Notes: generated by a model not told the origin, from the letters alone. Positions 45,028 through 55,584 are shown, numbered from the stretch's first letter. The stretch is 64,000 bases of DNA from Arion vulgaris (GCA_020796225.1 CM036758.1:68399274-68463273); one strand, 5' to 3'. A program made the numbers and translations.

Positions 45028-45215
45028 TACTTTTACTTATACAAATAACGTGGGTGTCTGTAGCTTATGTTACTTATACGAATAACGTGGGCGTCTGTAG
45101 CTTATGTTACTTATACGAATATCGTGGGTGTCTGTAGCTTATGTTACTTATACGAATATCGTGGGTGTCTGTAGCTTATGTTACGTATACGAATATTGTG
45201 GGCGTCTGTAGCTTA
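45028..45215. repeat. 37-bp tandem repeat
   Basis: Five units of 'acttatacgaataacgtggg' 'tgtctgtagcttatgtt'. Confidence 0.9.
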
Positions 45216-45224
45216 TGTGGTAAT

Positions 45225-45450
45225 GAGCTCGATCACAACCCAAGCGCACCTGGTACAAAATCCGCGGTGTGCAACTTTGCAGGCAAATTCGTTTCCGTGG
45301 GATTTTTACGAAAGGTAAAAATAGACCTCGTCGTTCAGAAAGCAACGGCAAACTACTAAACGTATAAGTTGTGCTATATAAAAAATAAGAAAATCAACGA
45401 CTCGTGTACTGTGGTTGACAGTAACGTCCGGTAAAAGATATGCCACAGTT
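45225..45450 (+). repeat. tRNA-derived SINE family C
   Basis: 'aaattcgtttccgtgggatt' and 'gtgtactgtggttgacagta', as at 23495-23722. Confidence 0.8.
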
Positions 45451-45507
45451 TTCATTTTTTTTTCATACGAATGTCATGCGAACCACGATCAAGTTTAAGT
45501 TAGGGCA

Positions 45508-46300
45508 CTTGCAGTGTAGGTGAGAGGTCCCAGGATCAAATCCTACAGTGTAGGTGAGAAGTCCCAGGATCAAATCCTACAGTGTAGGTGAGAGGTCCCA
45601 GGATCAAATCCTACAGTGTAGGTGAGAGGTCCCAGGATCAAATCCTACAGTGTAGGTGAGAAGTCCCAGGATCAAATCCTACAGTGTAGGTGAGAGGTCC
45701 CAGGATCAAATCCTACAGTGTAGGTGAGAAGTCCCAGGATCAAATCCTACAGTGTAGGTGAGAGGTCCCAGGATCAAATCCTACAGTGTAGGTGAGAAGT
45801 CCCAGGATCAAATCCTACAGTGTAGGTGAGAGGTCCCAGGATCAAATCCTACAGTGTAGGTGAGAAGTCCCAGGATCAAAGTATACAGTGTAGGTGAGAG
45901 GTCCCAGGATCAAAGTCTACAGTGTAGGTGAGAGGTCCCAGGATCAAATCCTACAGTGGGGGTGAGAGGTCCCAGGATCAAATCCTACAGTGCAGGTGAG
46001 AGGTCCCAGGATCAAATCCTACAGTGTAGGTGAGAGGTCCCAGGATTAAATCCTACAGTGTAGGTGAGAGGTCCCAGGATCAAATCCTATAGTGTAGGTT
46101 AGAGGTCCCAGGATCAAATCCTACAGTGCAGGTGAGAGGTCCCAGGATCAAATTCTACAGTGCAGGTGAGAAGTCCCAGGATCAAATCCTACAGTGCAGG
46201 TGAGAGGTCCCAGGATCAAATCCTACAGTGTAGGTGAGAGGTCCCAGGATCAAAGTCTACAGTGGGGTGAGAGATCCGGGATCAAATCCTACAGTGAGGA
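45508..46300. repeat. 34-bp minisatellite grown from a tRNA-like head
   Basis: About 23 units of 'cagtgtaggtgagaggtccc' 'aggatcaaatccta'. Each unit holds an almost perfect B-box-like 'aggatcaaatcct'. The unit upstream ('gttagggcacttgcagtgta') looks like the remaining SINE head. In intron 2. Confidence 0.95.
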
Positions 46301-46304
46301 TGAT

Positions 46305-46770
46305 CAATAAATAGACAGTGAGCAAATATTAGGGTCTTCAGGAAAAAATAAATTACCAAACACAAAATTCGAAACACAAACCTATATTTCTTACAGCACA
46401 CATTACCTAGACTTACATACCAGCGTTTTTCGAGTCTCACATTGTTAGGATAAGAAGATATTTCTAGAACGGGCTTTTGTGCGCGCTTCATAAACTGTGC
46501 TTTTTATCGCGTCTGTTATCTGTGACGTCCACCTCGTGACACGTTATTTTGTGACAGATTAATGTTAATATTTTAGGCCCCATTTATATACTCGGATTCA
46601 CCGAAATGGGGATTAATTCTTATTTGTTCATGTTTGTTGGCCTACACGCTATGATATAACCAATAAAAGGTGCGTTCTTAGGTTGAAAGGTACGTGCCTC
46701 GGCTTAAAGACTTTAATCCCTACTTAACAAACAAACAAAATATTTATATTTATCCCTTTTTGTCTTTCAG
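46305..46770. other. 3' part of intron 2, no other feature
   Basis: Unique sequence up to the polypyrimidine tract 'tatccctttttgtctttcag' that ends at the exon 3 acceptor. Confidence 0.6.
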
Positions 46771-47396
46771 GTGGTCAGTAATCAGAGAAGAACATGCCTA
46801 TGCGTTGGACAAAAAATTTACAAATTTACCTTTACAGAACTTGAGAATCGATGGATACCTTCAGTCATTTAAGTATTTCTCCTCTTATGTGGACGAAGTG
46901 AGACAAGAATTTATTTTCCAGGATTCTATAGCAAATTATGCAGATAAAATTCTGCATGATCTGCTGGTTAATCATAAAAGTGAGTTATTTGTTGGAGTTC
47001 ACGTAAGACGGGGGATTTCTACGTAGTGGAGCTCTTGGGTTTGGTGTCCCAGAGAAATCGTATTTTTTTAAGGCATTTGATTTAATAAAATCGAAGTTTC
47101 CAAACAGGAATTTGACATTTTTGGTTGGAAGTGATGATTTAGATTGGTGTCGTAAACATTTGATATCAACAAATGTTATTGTATTACCAAATGCTTCACC
47201 GGCTGTTCATATGGCAGTTATATCCGGCTGTGAACATGTGATTATATCAGGTGGTTCTTTTGGATGGTGGAGTGCATGGCTTGCAAGTGGATATGTGATT
47301 TATTTTAAAGGATTTATGGAGAAAGGCACCAAATTTGGAGATTTGTTTAGTGCAGAAAATTATTACTCGCGTGTATGGATTGGGTTAGGAAATTGA
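46771..47396 (+). CDS. GT11 fucosyltransferase, exon 3 (catalytic core and C-terminus)
   Basis: Starts after TTTTTGTCTTTCAG; the split AG|G codon restores Arg and the phase of exon 2. It reads WSVIREEHAYALDKKF and RIDGYLQSFKYFSSYVDEVR, then FVGVHVRRG. HVRRG is the GDP-fucose-binding HxRxG motif of alpha-1,2/alpha-1,6-fucosyltransferases. Directly after it the frame fails (IST, stop). The following frame continues GALGFGVPEKSYFFKAFDLI, FLVGSDDLDWC, and SGGSFGWWSAWLASG, the conserved C-terminal GT11 block, to a TGA at 47394. About 2 nt appear to be missing at the GGGGG/TTT runs near 47014-47022. Exons 1-3 would give about 377 residues, close to vertebrate FUT1/FUT2. Confidence 0.88.
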
Positions 47397-47459
47397 AAAC
47401 TGGTTAATTGCACGAGATTATTGCTTGCGTGTATGAATTAATGCTAAAATGACTAATGT

Positions 47460-47755
47460 GGATGTGTTGAGTGAGGCAAGACACAGAGAAAGCTGCTTAT
47501 CATCGATATAAGAAAAAGGCAGTCGTCATTTTTCGGTCATGTGATGAGAAATGGGGTTGGGGGTCGTAAGAACACATCGTAACAACCGGTAAAGTCAAGG
47601 GAAGACGAGACAGGAGAAGACAGAGAGAGAAAATGTTGGATAGCCTGACTTCATGACACGGAAGAGCGTCAACATCTGCGATGATAGCAAACACCCGAGA
47701 CAGAGATTGTAGAGATTCATGATCGCTTAGACCAGCCGGCACGGCACCTGTTGAT
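47460..47755 (+). mobile_element. LINE 3' end (family G)
   Basis: Plus-strand traces of the SSHFFGHVM..EGLEH..TTGK..G tail and of 'DRERENMLDSLTS'. It sits just after the fucosyltransferase stop codon, so it could be part of its 3' UTR. Confidence 0.7.
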
Positions 47756-47759
47756 GATG

Positions 47760-48069
47760 ATGACGATATATGGATTGGATTAGAAAACTAAATAACGGTT
47801 AATTGCACAAGATTATTATTCGCGTGTAGGGATTGGATTAGAAAAACTAAACACTTTAAAATTTGTTCTGCGTATGTGATTATTTTATTGTTATCAATAA
47901 CAATTACATGTAAGAAGAGATAAGCAAAAGTGGCTTTAAACTTGCAGATAGTCAGGGCAGGCATTATTACAATTATGTTATAAAAACTATGTGTGCTGAA
48001 TAAAAAAAAACGGTATGAGGCACATTTAAGATAAGGTCAAATAAGCTATCAATATATTACTACTTATTC
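47760..48069. other. Possible 3' end of the fucosyltransferase gene
   Basis: Segments 'atggattggattagaaaact' and 'gggattggattagaaaaact' (47768 and 47831) repeat the last coding bases of exon 3 (GYYSRVWIGLGN region). An AATAAA lies at about 47999. Polyadenylation there is a guess. Confidence 0.4.
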
Positions 48070-48285
48070 TTCTTGAGCACAAGGAGTTTTTACAAGAACC
48101 CAGAGGAAGCAACGGAAGCAACGAATATGATCAACAAATAAACAGATACAGATATTAAGAGCTTCCGAAAAACAAGTAGACAAACACGGGACTCGAACCA
48201 CTTACCCCAGTCCTTACGACACCAATCGCCTAGCCTAGCAATACGAGCGTCCTTACGTACACAACCAATGAGCCATTCAGACATT
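48070..48285 (-). repeat. tRNA-derived SINE family M
   Basis: The minus strand reads 'taagtggttcgagtcccgtg' (B box) and tail 'tattcgttgcttccgttgct'. Gives the empty TTAA site for the MITE at 32669. Confidence 0.82.
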
Positions 48286-48289
48286 TACT

Positions 48290-48735
48290 TATTCTTCTTC
48301 AAACGTTCCATATCGACCACTTGTTAACCACTCTGTGTGATTTGTATATCATCTGAGCCAGGGCCGTGCCGTGCTATGATGCAGAGAGGCGGCCGCTTCA
48401 GGAGGGACGGAAAGGGGCGGCATAAGCAGCAAAATCAAAACACAATTTTGGGCAGTTTAAAAGAAAATACCATTCGAAGGTTATTTTAAAGAAAAAAAGG
48501 CGGCATTTCGAAGACATCATCCTGAGAATAGGCCCTGATCTGAGCCTAAGTGTGATGTACGTTGTGCCAGTTACGCGCCTACAAGTAGGCCAGCACATTC
48601 GATTTCTACGAAGATTTTTATTTACTAGGGTAGCTTCCCTAGGTCCTACATTAGTCGCCTCTTACGACATGCCCTGTACTCGCAGTGATGCTATTCTTTG
48701 CTTCCCTTGCTGCCCCGACACCACATGGGCGATTA
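48290..48735 (-). repeat. SINE-like repeat family B, split by a hAT MITE
   Basis: Parts 48290-48358 and 48538-48735 together reproduce the family B consensus; the interruption falls inside 'atctgagcctaag'. Confidence 0.85.
48359..48537. mobile_element. hAT MITE, 179 bp
   Basis: Begins 'cagggccgtgccgtgct', ends 'aataggccctg' (7-bp TIR cagggcc/ggccctg). Exact 8-bp duplication atctgagc at 48351-48358 and 48538-48545; family B copies elsewhere give the empty site. Confidence 0.92.
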
Positions 48736-48789
48736 CTACTTATAAGCAGTTCTGTGTGAAACAGTTGGGCCATTACGCTACTTCAGTCA

Positions 48790-49165
48790 CCTGTACCACA
48801 GCCAACACTAGATAACTAGGCCAGACAACTGACAAGGGGTTCCCTGACCTAGATCAGAAAAGGGGCCGGAATCTATATATGTTTGATAGAGCACTGCAAG
48901 CTTTTTTGCAATTTTACTCAATTCTGTGAGTCTAATGTTATTTATTGGTGAAAAATATTCATAATATTGATATTCCTTATTGTTAAACTTAACTTGTTGC
49001 ATAATATAACTTCGAGTTAGCATTTTGTGTTGATTTTAGAATGAATTCGTCTATATACACCAATATTTGAATGCGAGGTCACGTGGTGTAGTTGGGGTCT
49101 GATTTCCCATAATTCTTACCTGAGTCCGAAGGCCTATAGGTTTATAGTTGGTTCTGCCTATACCC
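48790..49165. repeat. Repeat F
   Basis: Uninterrupted copy of the repeat that holds the pogo element at 20366. Its right end reappears inverted at about 49385-49480 ('gggaaatcagaccataac'). Confidence 0.8.
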
Positions 49166-49169
49166 GTAA

Positions 49170-49465
49170 ACTGAGAAGCAGGATAGCGTTAAAAATACTT
49201 TGTCTGTTGAGAATTGCAATCACCAGAGGCTTACGTTAATCTATTGTTCTTGGCATGTGGGCTGTCGCGACAACGAGGGGACGTGGGGGCTTACATCAAC
49301 ATCATTGATCGTCGTAGAGTTGAGGATTGACAATGAGCGTGTTCTTCGGTCTCTTAGCGAATATCTGTGGGATGACGCACAGCCAACTATCAACTCATAG
49401 GGCCTGCGGACTCGGGTAAAAATTATGGGAAATCAGACCATAACCGCTATTGCAAAATAGCTTTC
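49170..49465. other. Spacer within the inverted repeat F end
   Basis: Unrecognised sequence between the two inverted ends. Confidence 0.45.
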
Positions 49466-49469
49466 AGTG

Positions 49470-49655
49470 TTCTATCAAACATATATAAATGTGTACTTTG
49501 ACAGAATTTTGCTATGCTATCTAACCATATTTTTCGTGGTCTTCCTCTCGCCTTCTTTCCTGATGTTCTGTTGTAGAAGACTCTGTATTCAATGTGAATC
49601 GTTAAGTCAGCATTATTGGCTTTTTTATTTTTATAAATTCGACTTAAAACAGTGT
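49470..49655 (-). mobile_element. LINE C-terminal fragment
   Basis: The minus strand encodes TIHIEYRVFYNRTSGKKARG, then RPRKIWLDSIAKFCQ. Related copy at 56150-56400. Confidence 0.75.
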
Positions 49656-49659
49656 TGTA

Positions 49660-49917
49660 CAGGGTGTTCAACTTAAAAGCAGCCCCAGTGATAAATAGAA
49701 ATTTGCCAGGTACGCATTGCATCTCGTCTATTTACTATTTAAACCGGTTCTGACTAGCTTCACCTACGTCACATTTGTTCATCTCCCCTCCCCGCACTAC
49801 AATTGCACACCATCACACAACCTTGACCTATACTACGTCATAACTGAACCTTCTCATTTCCATACATATATGCCAGATTAGCTCCATTCACAGGCTGCTT
49901 TTAAGTTGAACACCCTG
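49660..49917. mobile_element. 258-bp MITE (mariner-like ends), copy 1
   Basis: TIR cagggtgttcaacttaaaag at the left with its complement at the right, continuing to cagcc (25 bp in all). Interior non-coding. A second copy of identical length is at 50574-50831. Confidence 0.85.
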
Positions 49918-50029
49918 AATGTTTGGAAATACAACGCTAGGTCACTATTTTTCATTTACCAACGATACACGAAATGTGTTTAACGTTAACATGATGGTCA
50001 ACGTTACGTCTGCGGTCTTTTATTGCTTG

Positions 50030-50440
50030 ATTGATAGGACCATCATCATTGTACTTCGGTGAGTAACCATGTGTGCTTCGATCTCTTTCTTACACAGGAA
50101 GATCTCAGCTGCAGTACACGAACTCCGTAGCACCGGCGTGAGTCCCGATGTAATTGTGAATATATTTTTGTAGGAATATTATTTTTATTCTTATTCAAAT
50201 GAATTTTTCCGGGCTGCGGCTTTCCAGCCTGCTCTTCTCGATTTTGAACTGTCAAGAGTTATTTTACGTGCTTAAATTGAGCACGGGACCTACGTTTTAT
50301 CGTCCGTCTTTGATAGGACTAGGAACTCGATCTCACCTACACTGATCTCTGGAAAAATATCGAGATGGCTCCACTAGGGAGTGAACCTGGTACCTTCGGC
50401 ACGAGAGACAAACACTTAACCACTACGCCACAGAGACCCC
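50030..50440 (-). repeat. tRNA-derived SINE family D, full length
   Basis: The minus-strand head reads 'tggcgtagtggttaagtg' (A box) and 'aggttcactccctagtg' (B box). The tail end carries 'attgattgataggacc'. Confidence 0.82.
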
Positions 50441-50573
50441 TGATCTTTTACTATCCAAAACTAGTCTGTTACTCATTCAAGGCTATGTCTACTTGCTAGT
50501 CACTTTCAATCAAACATAATGGTAAACCCGCGCTAATGGGTGGAACCTGGTGCGTGTCGTCAGTGGACTAGTT

Positions 50574-50831
50574 CAGGGTATTCAAGATAAAAGCAGCCCC
50601 ATTGGCAAATCAAAAGTTGCCAGTTACTTATTTCGCTGTGTCTATTTACTATTTAAACCGGTTCTGACTAGCTCGTCCTACGTCACATTTGTTCATCGCC
50701 CCTTCACAGACTACACTTACACACCATCACACAACCTTGATCTAAACTACGTCATAACTGAACCTTCTCATTTTCATAAATATATGCCAGATTAGCTCCA
50801 ATGATAGGCTGCTTTTATCTTGAACACCCTG
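50574..50831. mobile_element. 258-bp MITE, copy 2
   Basis: Ends cagggtattcaagataaaag and its complement '...cttttatcttgaacaccctg'. The interior is close to copy 1 ('aaaccggttctgactagct'). Confidence 0.85.
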
Positions 50832-50939
50832 TAGTACTAGCCTAGTCCCTCGGAGTCCAGACTAGTTAACCTAATTTGAGTAAAATTTCCACGGGCCATA
50901 AAAGTATAAAATAAAATAGTGATTATAAAAAGTTAATTG

Positions 50940-51175
50940 AACATCCTTTACATGACTTTTTGGAATCAACCCAGCTTTTAACGCTGTTTGTGATTTTTCT
51001 AGGCCTTATTTAGTTCAGTAGTGTGCCTTTGCTTTCTGAACGGGTGGTGTCATCGTCCTTTTGTAAAAATCCACGCGAAATAATTTTCAGCCAAATTACC
51101 CGCAGCATGATTCGAACTCAGAACGTCGGGGTTAATAGACCGAGTCCCTAACCCCTAAGCCACAGACGACACCCG
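50940..51175 (-). repeat. tRNA-derived SINE family C
   Basis: 'cgtccttttgtaaaaatcca' and 'gattcgaactcagaacgtcg'. Confidence 0.85.
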
Positions 51176-51384
51176 ATTATACAGACAACACAATTTTCAA
51201 CAATATTATCGCTAATTGAGACTCCAAATACCTGTCATCGGAAGCTCTCGGTTTTTTCACAAGGTGAACCATAGCTTAATTGGCTCTTTCCGTGGAGGGA
51301 ATAGTTTCCGCTCACCTAGTCAAGGGCCAACTATCTAAAGCTGGCTGTGCCTAGCCCGTGTATGGCATTCTGTGTGTATATACG

Positions 51385-51600
51385 ATTTTTTTTCCTGATC
51401 CAGAAGCACTTGAGCTTTCAGCTCTTCGGCTCGGTGCCATGGACATCGTAACCGTTCGGTGCCACGAACACCGTGAATCTGGGGAACCTGTGGCTTTTCT
51501 GCCAGCCCGTGGAATTGAACCCACACTCACAGAGGGCTAGTCACCCGCAGTCCAACGCGCTACGAACACGCTGGGCAGGCGGGCATGTATATATGATAAA
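51385..51600 (-). repeat. tRNA-derived SINE family E
   Basis: 'gatccagaagcacttgagct' to 'cgaacacgctgggcaggcgg'; B box on the minus strand 'gtgggttcaattccac'. Confidence 0.85.
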
Positions 51601-51825
51601 TACTGACTGTCGTTCTCTCGCAAGAACACTTATTTGCCGTTTTCATCTTCTGAGGGGGGGCTTTGGTTCCCGTTAATGAAAGAGATTTGGGAAATGTTCA
51701 AGTGTTCGATTGTCAATAAAGTTTGACAGCGCTTCAAAGTATGGACTATAGAAGGGGACTCGGAATTGACAACTAGTCCCTCACAACAAAGCTTTGGAGG
51801 ATAGACAAGTGACAACTGTGTAGAC

Positions 51826-52259
51826 CATAGATTCCAAATTTTTCGGCCTACCGCCCATTTTGCAGACATCAACTTGAACCCCTGCCCATTTGCACGACAT
51901 AAACTTGAAGCTCTACCTGTTATAACAGTTTGCCAACGCTTCACCCACACACACACACAACATTAATATATATATATATATAATATATATCATGCATATT
52001 TCACTTGACATAGAAATTGACATATTTTATGTCTCACAATCAAATGATTATATACAAATGAAACTGTTAAAAAAGGGATCGTTGTAATGGGATAAGATGA
52101 ATTAAAATGCATAATTCTAGTCCTAAATTTTGTAATGATTATTCAATCGCTAAATTACGAAACAAACTCCCCCCAAATACTTCTGAACCTACTATCGCCC
52201 CCTAAAATGCTTCAGTGCCCACTGGGAGGGGGTGGTACCGCCCACTTTGGGAACCCATG
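51826..52259. mobile_element. hAT-type MITE, second copy
   Basis: Ends 'catagattccaaa' and 'tttgggaacccatg'. Flanks gtgtagac (51818-51825) and gtgtaaac (52260-52267) match at 7 of 8. Same family as 13647-14175. Contains a TA microsatellite near 51965. Confidence 0.8.
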
Positions 52260-52369
52260 GTGTAAACTGTGGCAGGCAAAAGTATCGTTGCTACATTATA
52301 GGGTAACTTTGACAAGTGCAGCCCAATAGTAGACGTCAAATCAGACATAAGTACGTGTAGTCTAGAAAC

Positions 52370-52905
52370 ACACACAAAATACGCTAGTACACACACACAC
52401 ACACACACAGAGTACTCTAACGCACACAATGCTCTAGCACACATAGACTACTCTATCACACACATGCACAATGCTTTAGCAAACACATACATAATACTCT
52501 GGCACACACAAACACACACGAGTATTCTAGCACAGACCCACAATGCTTTAACAAACACACACAATACTGTAGCGGACACACACATAATACTCTAGCAAAC
52601 ACACACACATAATACTCTAGCAAACACACACACATAATACTCTAGCAAACACACACACATAATACTCTAGCAAACACACACAATACTCTAGCCCGTACAT
52701 ACAAAATACTCTAGTACACACACACACACACAATAATCTAGCAAACACACCCAATACCCTAGCACAAACGCAATGCTCTAGCCCATACACACTAAATACT
52801 CTAGCACACACACACACACGCACAATGCTCTAGCCCGTACACACAATGCTCTAGCACACATACACACGATGCTCTAGCACACATAACACATCGATGCTCT
52901 AGCAT
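52370..52905. repeat. CA-rich compound tandem repeat
   Basis: Runs of CA joined by 'ataatactctagcaaac' or 'caatgctctagcac', unit about 25-31 bp and irregular. Confidence 0.92.
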
Positions 52906-52909
52906 AAAT

Positions 52910-53335
52910 CTATTGAAAGCTATATTCACGACCTTCTCTATAAGAGTCTGTCGCGCTACATTGCTCCCCAAAATAGCACCCTTTGAGAAAAGTCAACACA
53001 CACTACTGGGTGAAACTGATACCCTCGTTCTTAAAAGCCAGCGCATTTACCCTCGAGCTATCTTGGATTAATTCTTTGAAAACATTTGAATATTGTTTTT
53101 TTTTATATCTTTGTACTTGTATAGTTGCTTTCAATGTCAGTTTTTTAATGTAGTCTATGTTTCTTCGGGTTTAAAAAAAAAAAAAAAAAGTATATTTGTG
53201 TTTCTTGTTTGTTTAATGCTGGTTAATGTATTCTTGGTCAACCTAACTTTAATGGTAAAACGCCTATTCAGTTAACGAAATACAATACACCATCACACTG
53301 GATAGGAGTTTCATATAATTTGTTTTCTTCATCAT
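52910..53335. other. No recognisable feature
   Basis: Contains an A-run at 53174-53190; no coding or repeat identity seen. Confidence 0.45.
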
Positions 53336-53339
53336 CTTA

Positions 53340-53465
53340 CACGTTTAGTACACGGGCATCCGATTTCAGCCAAACCTCCTTTGTCACCTCTTACAACATG
53401 CGTGGCAGGTAACAATGGTTCTATTCTTTACACTCCAAATTTGGGCCCTGGTAACCACTCGGGCG
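53340..53465 (-). repeat. SINE-like repeat family A, head
   Basis: 'gtcacctcttacaacatgcg' core and 'ctggtaaccactcgggc' head. Confidence 0.78.
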
Positions 53466-53514
53466 TAATTTAAATAATTTCCCTTAGTCTTTTCAAATCT
53501 TTGTGTAGGAGGTC

Positions 53515-54260
53515 TTTTCAAGCCAATGAGGAGCGAGGACCGAAAGGATTAGATCGCTGCTCCCATGCGGGAGACTCGTGTTTAATTCATAGTAATGCCA
53601 AGGATAATTTCAATAGTATGAGAAAGTTACTGACATCCAAACAAATCACAAACAGGCTAAAAATGAGAATGATCAAATGCTATATATATCCTATATTAAT
53701 GTATGGCTCGAAACATGGACAATGAACAAGCAGTTAGAAGACAGAATTGATGCATTTGAAATGTGGATATATAGAAGAATATGCAGAGTTTCATGGACAG
53801 AAAAACAGACAAATAAACAAGTTTTATGAAAACTAGGCATGAAGAAACAATTATTAAGAGAAATAAAATTCAGACAAGTAAAGTATTTTGGGCACATAAA
53901 AAGACATGACACCATGATAAAACATTTACTAGAGGGAAAGTTGAGGGGGAAGAGCAAGAGGAAGACCGAGAGATAAGTGGGAGGAAACTTTAAGAAATGG
54001 ACAGGTTACAGTCTGGAAGTGTGCAACACCAAGGCGAAAGACAGAGGATGCTGGGGATTCATTGCAGCCAACCTTCGATGTGGAGACGGCACCTGATGAT
54101 GATGAATGCAAGGGTTGTTTCTGTTGTGGGTATAAAAGAAAAATGTTAACATGAACAGCTTCGCGGCGACTGCACTAGCCATTCAATTTCTCAGGCTTAC
54201 GTCCCCCCTGTCCTACACCGCCCTAAACTGTGGTACTATAGACAGTAACGACAGTTTTTT
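53515..54260 (+). repeat. tRNA-derived SINE family I, split by a LINE
   Basis: Head 53515-53600 and tail 54110-54260 match 14745-14990. The flanking 'aatgccaagg' and 'aatgcaaggg' look like a target duplication of the intervening LINE. Confidence 0.75.
53600..54105 (+). mobile_element. LINE 3' fragment within the SINE
   Basis: Residues KQITNRLKMRMIKCYIYPIL and MYGSKHG, then a basic GRARGRPRDKWEETLR tail ending DDD. RT C-terminus to 3' end of a CR1/RTE-like LINE; stops and shifts inside. Confidence 0.8.
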
Positions 54261-54369
54261 TGTGTATAGTTTTCGTGTAGGAAGTGCCTGTCATTTCTAT
54301 ACCATAGTGTTCAGATAACAGAGGTAACAAAAGGCACTGTTTACGAAGCACCCACAAAAACTCGTTCTA

Positions 54370-54520
54370 TAAATCTCTTCTTATCCTGACGCTCTGAGGC
54401 AAAACAGGATTGGAGAAAAGAAAGAAAGTATGCAGGAGGTAGGAGTGTAGGATTCAACCCACGACCCTCTCGACTGCGAGTCAATAGGCGAATCCGTAGC
54501 ACATGTTGTTTTATGAAACT
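54370..54520 (-). repeat. tRNA-like SINE head
   Basis: The minus strand reads 'gtgctacggattcgcctatt', then 'cgtgggttgaatcctacac' (B-box-like). Only one copy here, so a family call is tentative. Confidence 0.5.
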
Positions 54521-54589
54521 TCATAGACGTCAATGTTCAGACGTCTCCATCAATCACAGTAAACGAGTCGTCGATTTTCTATGCACCTC

Positions 54590-54765
54590 TTATTATCTTC
54601 AGTAGTTTGTCAGTGCTTTCTGAACGGTAAGGTCTGATTTTTACCGTTCATAAAATTCCACGCGTACAAATGTGTTTCCAAACTGCCTGCCGCGGTGTTT
54701 GAACCAAGTACACTTGTGTTGTGTGGTCGAGCTCACTACCGCTTAAGTAACAGACACACACTGTT
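54590..54765 (-). repeat. SINE family C, diverged
   Basis: 'cttcagtagtttgtcagtgc', 'tttctgaacggtaaggtctg' and a degenerate head near 54740. Confidence 0.65.
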
Positions 54766-54873
54766 GTTGTATACGTTCGACATTTACTGTTACTGCATCA
54801 TTTATTTATTTGCTATGAATTTTATTTTATTAACGAATATTAAATCAATAAATGAAATGGGGATGCCCTAAAC

Positions 54874-55237
54874 CAGCGGGCCTCAACCTTCCTAGTGCCG
54901 CGACTCTTTAAATGTTGTGGTGACCCCAAACAAAAAATTACTGTAATTTTGCTGCTATTATGAATCGTAATGTAAATGTCTGATATGCAGGATGTATTTT
55001 CATTGTTACAAATTTAACATAATTAAAGCATAGTGATTAATCACAAACGCCGGGTACTCCGCTATCTGCATGGGCGTATCTGCATGTGGGCGGACCCGCC
55101 TGTAGACGGATAGAGGAGCGGTGTCTCGGTTAATAAAACCGTCGAAAATATGTGTTTATCGATGGTCTTAGGCGACCACGGTGAAAGGGTCGTTCGACGC
55201 CCCACAGGAGTCGCGACCCTCAGGTTGAGAACCACTG
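54874..55237 (-). mobile_element. SPIN-type hAT element (non-autonomous)
   Basis: Exact 8-bp duplication ccctaaac at 54866-54873 and 55238-55245. TIRs cagcgggcctcaacctt and aggttgagaaccactg. On the minus strand the start 'cagtggttctcaacctgagg' is followed by 'gtcgcgac', 'gtcgaacgaccctttcac' and 'gtcgcctaagaccatcg', then 'cgccgggt..' later and 'aatacatcctgcatatcaga' near the other end. I recognise this as the SPIN (Space Invaders) sequence from memory. 364 bp, no transposase. Confidence 0.88.
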
Positions 55238-55259
55238 CCCTAAACAGATATGTAGACGG

Positions 55260-55370
55260 GGTCACTGATGGATTATCCTGAGGGAAGGGGTGGGGTTGCA
55301 TAAATAAAACAATCAGAGACCGGGGGAAGTAGATGACAACTGTAGAGACCTTATGCTCCACGAGGAACGA
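55260..55370 (+). mobile_element. LINE family 1, extreme 3' tail
   Basis: Plus-strand 'gatgacaactgtagagacct' 'tatgctccacgaggaacgaa' corresponds to the VDDCRDLMLHEERI-type ending also seen inverted at 317-370. Confidence 0.6.
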
Positions 55371-55584
55371 ATATGAATTTAAAAAAATTAATTAATCTAG
55401 TTATTTGTAAGTATAGTTGTTTGTTATGTATGGGACGAAATCATCTTTCAGCCGAGACACGCTCTTTCAACCTAAAGACGAACATTATTTTGGTGATATC
55501 ACAGCGTGTAGGCATAGTAGGACAAAATACAGGACAAATAAGAATTAACTCTTTTCAGATAATCCAAGTTCTTCTTCTTCTTTT

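Noticed and set aside
45508..46300. CRISPR-like array
   Set aside because: The units are directly contiguous with no unique spacers, and the setting is an animal intron.
51190..51360. tRNA-like segment 'tagcttaattggctctttcc'
   Set aside because: Only an A-box-like string; no B box at the right distance and no second copy.
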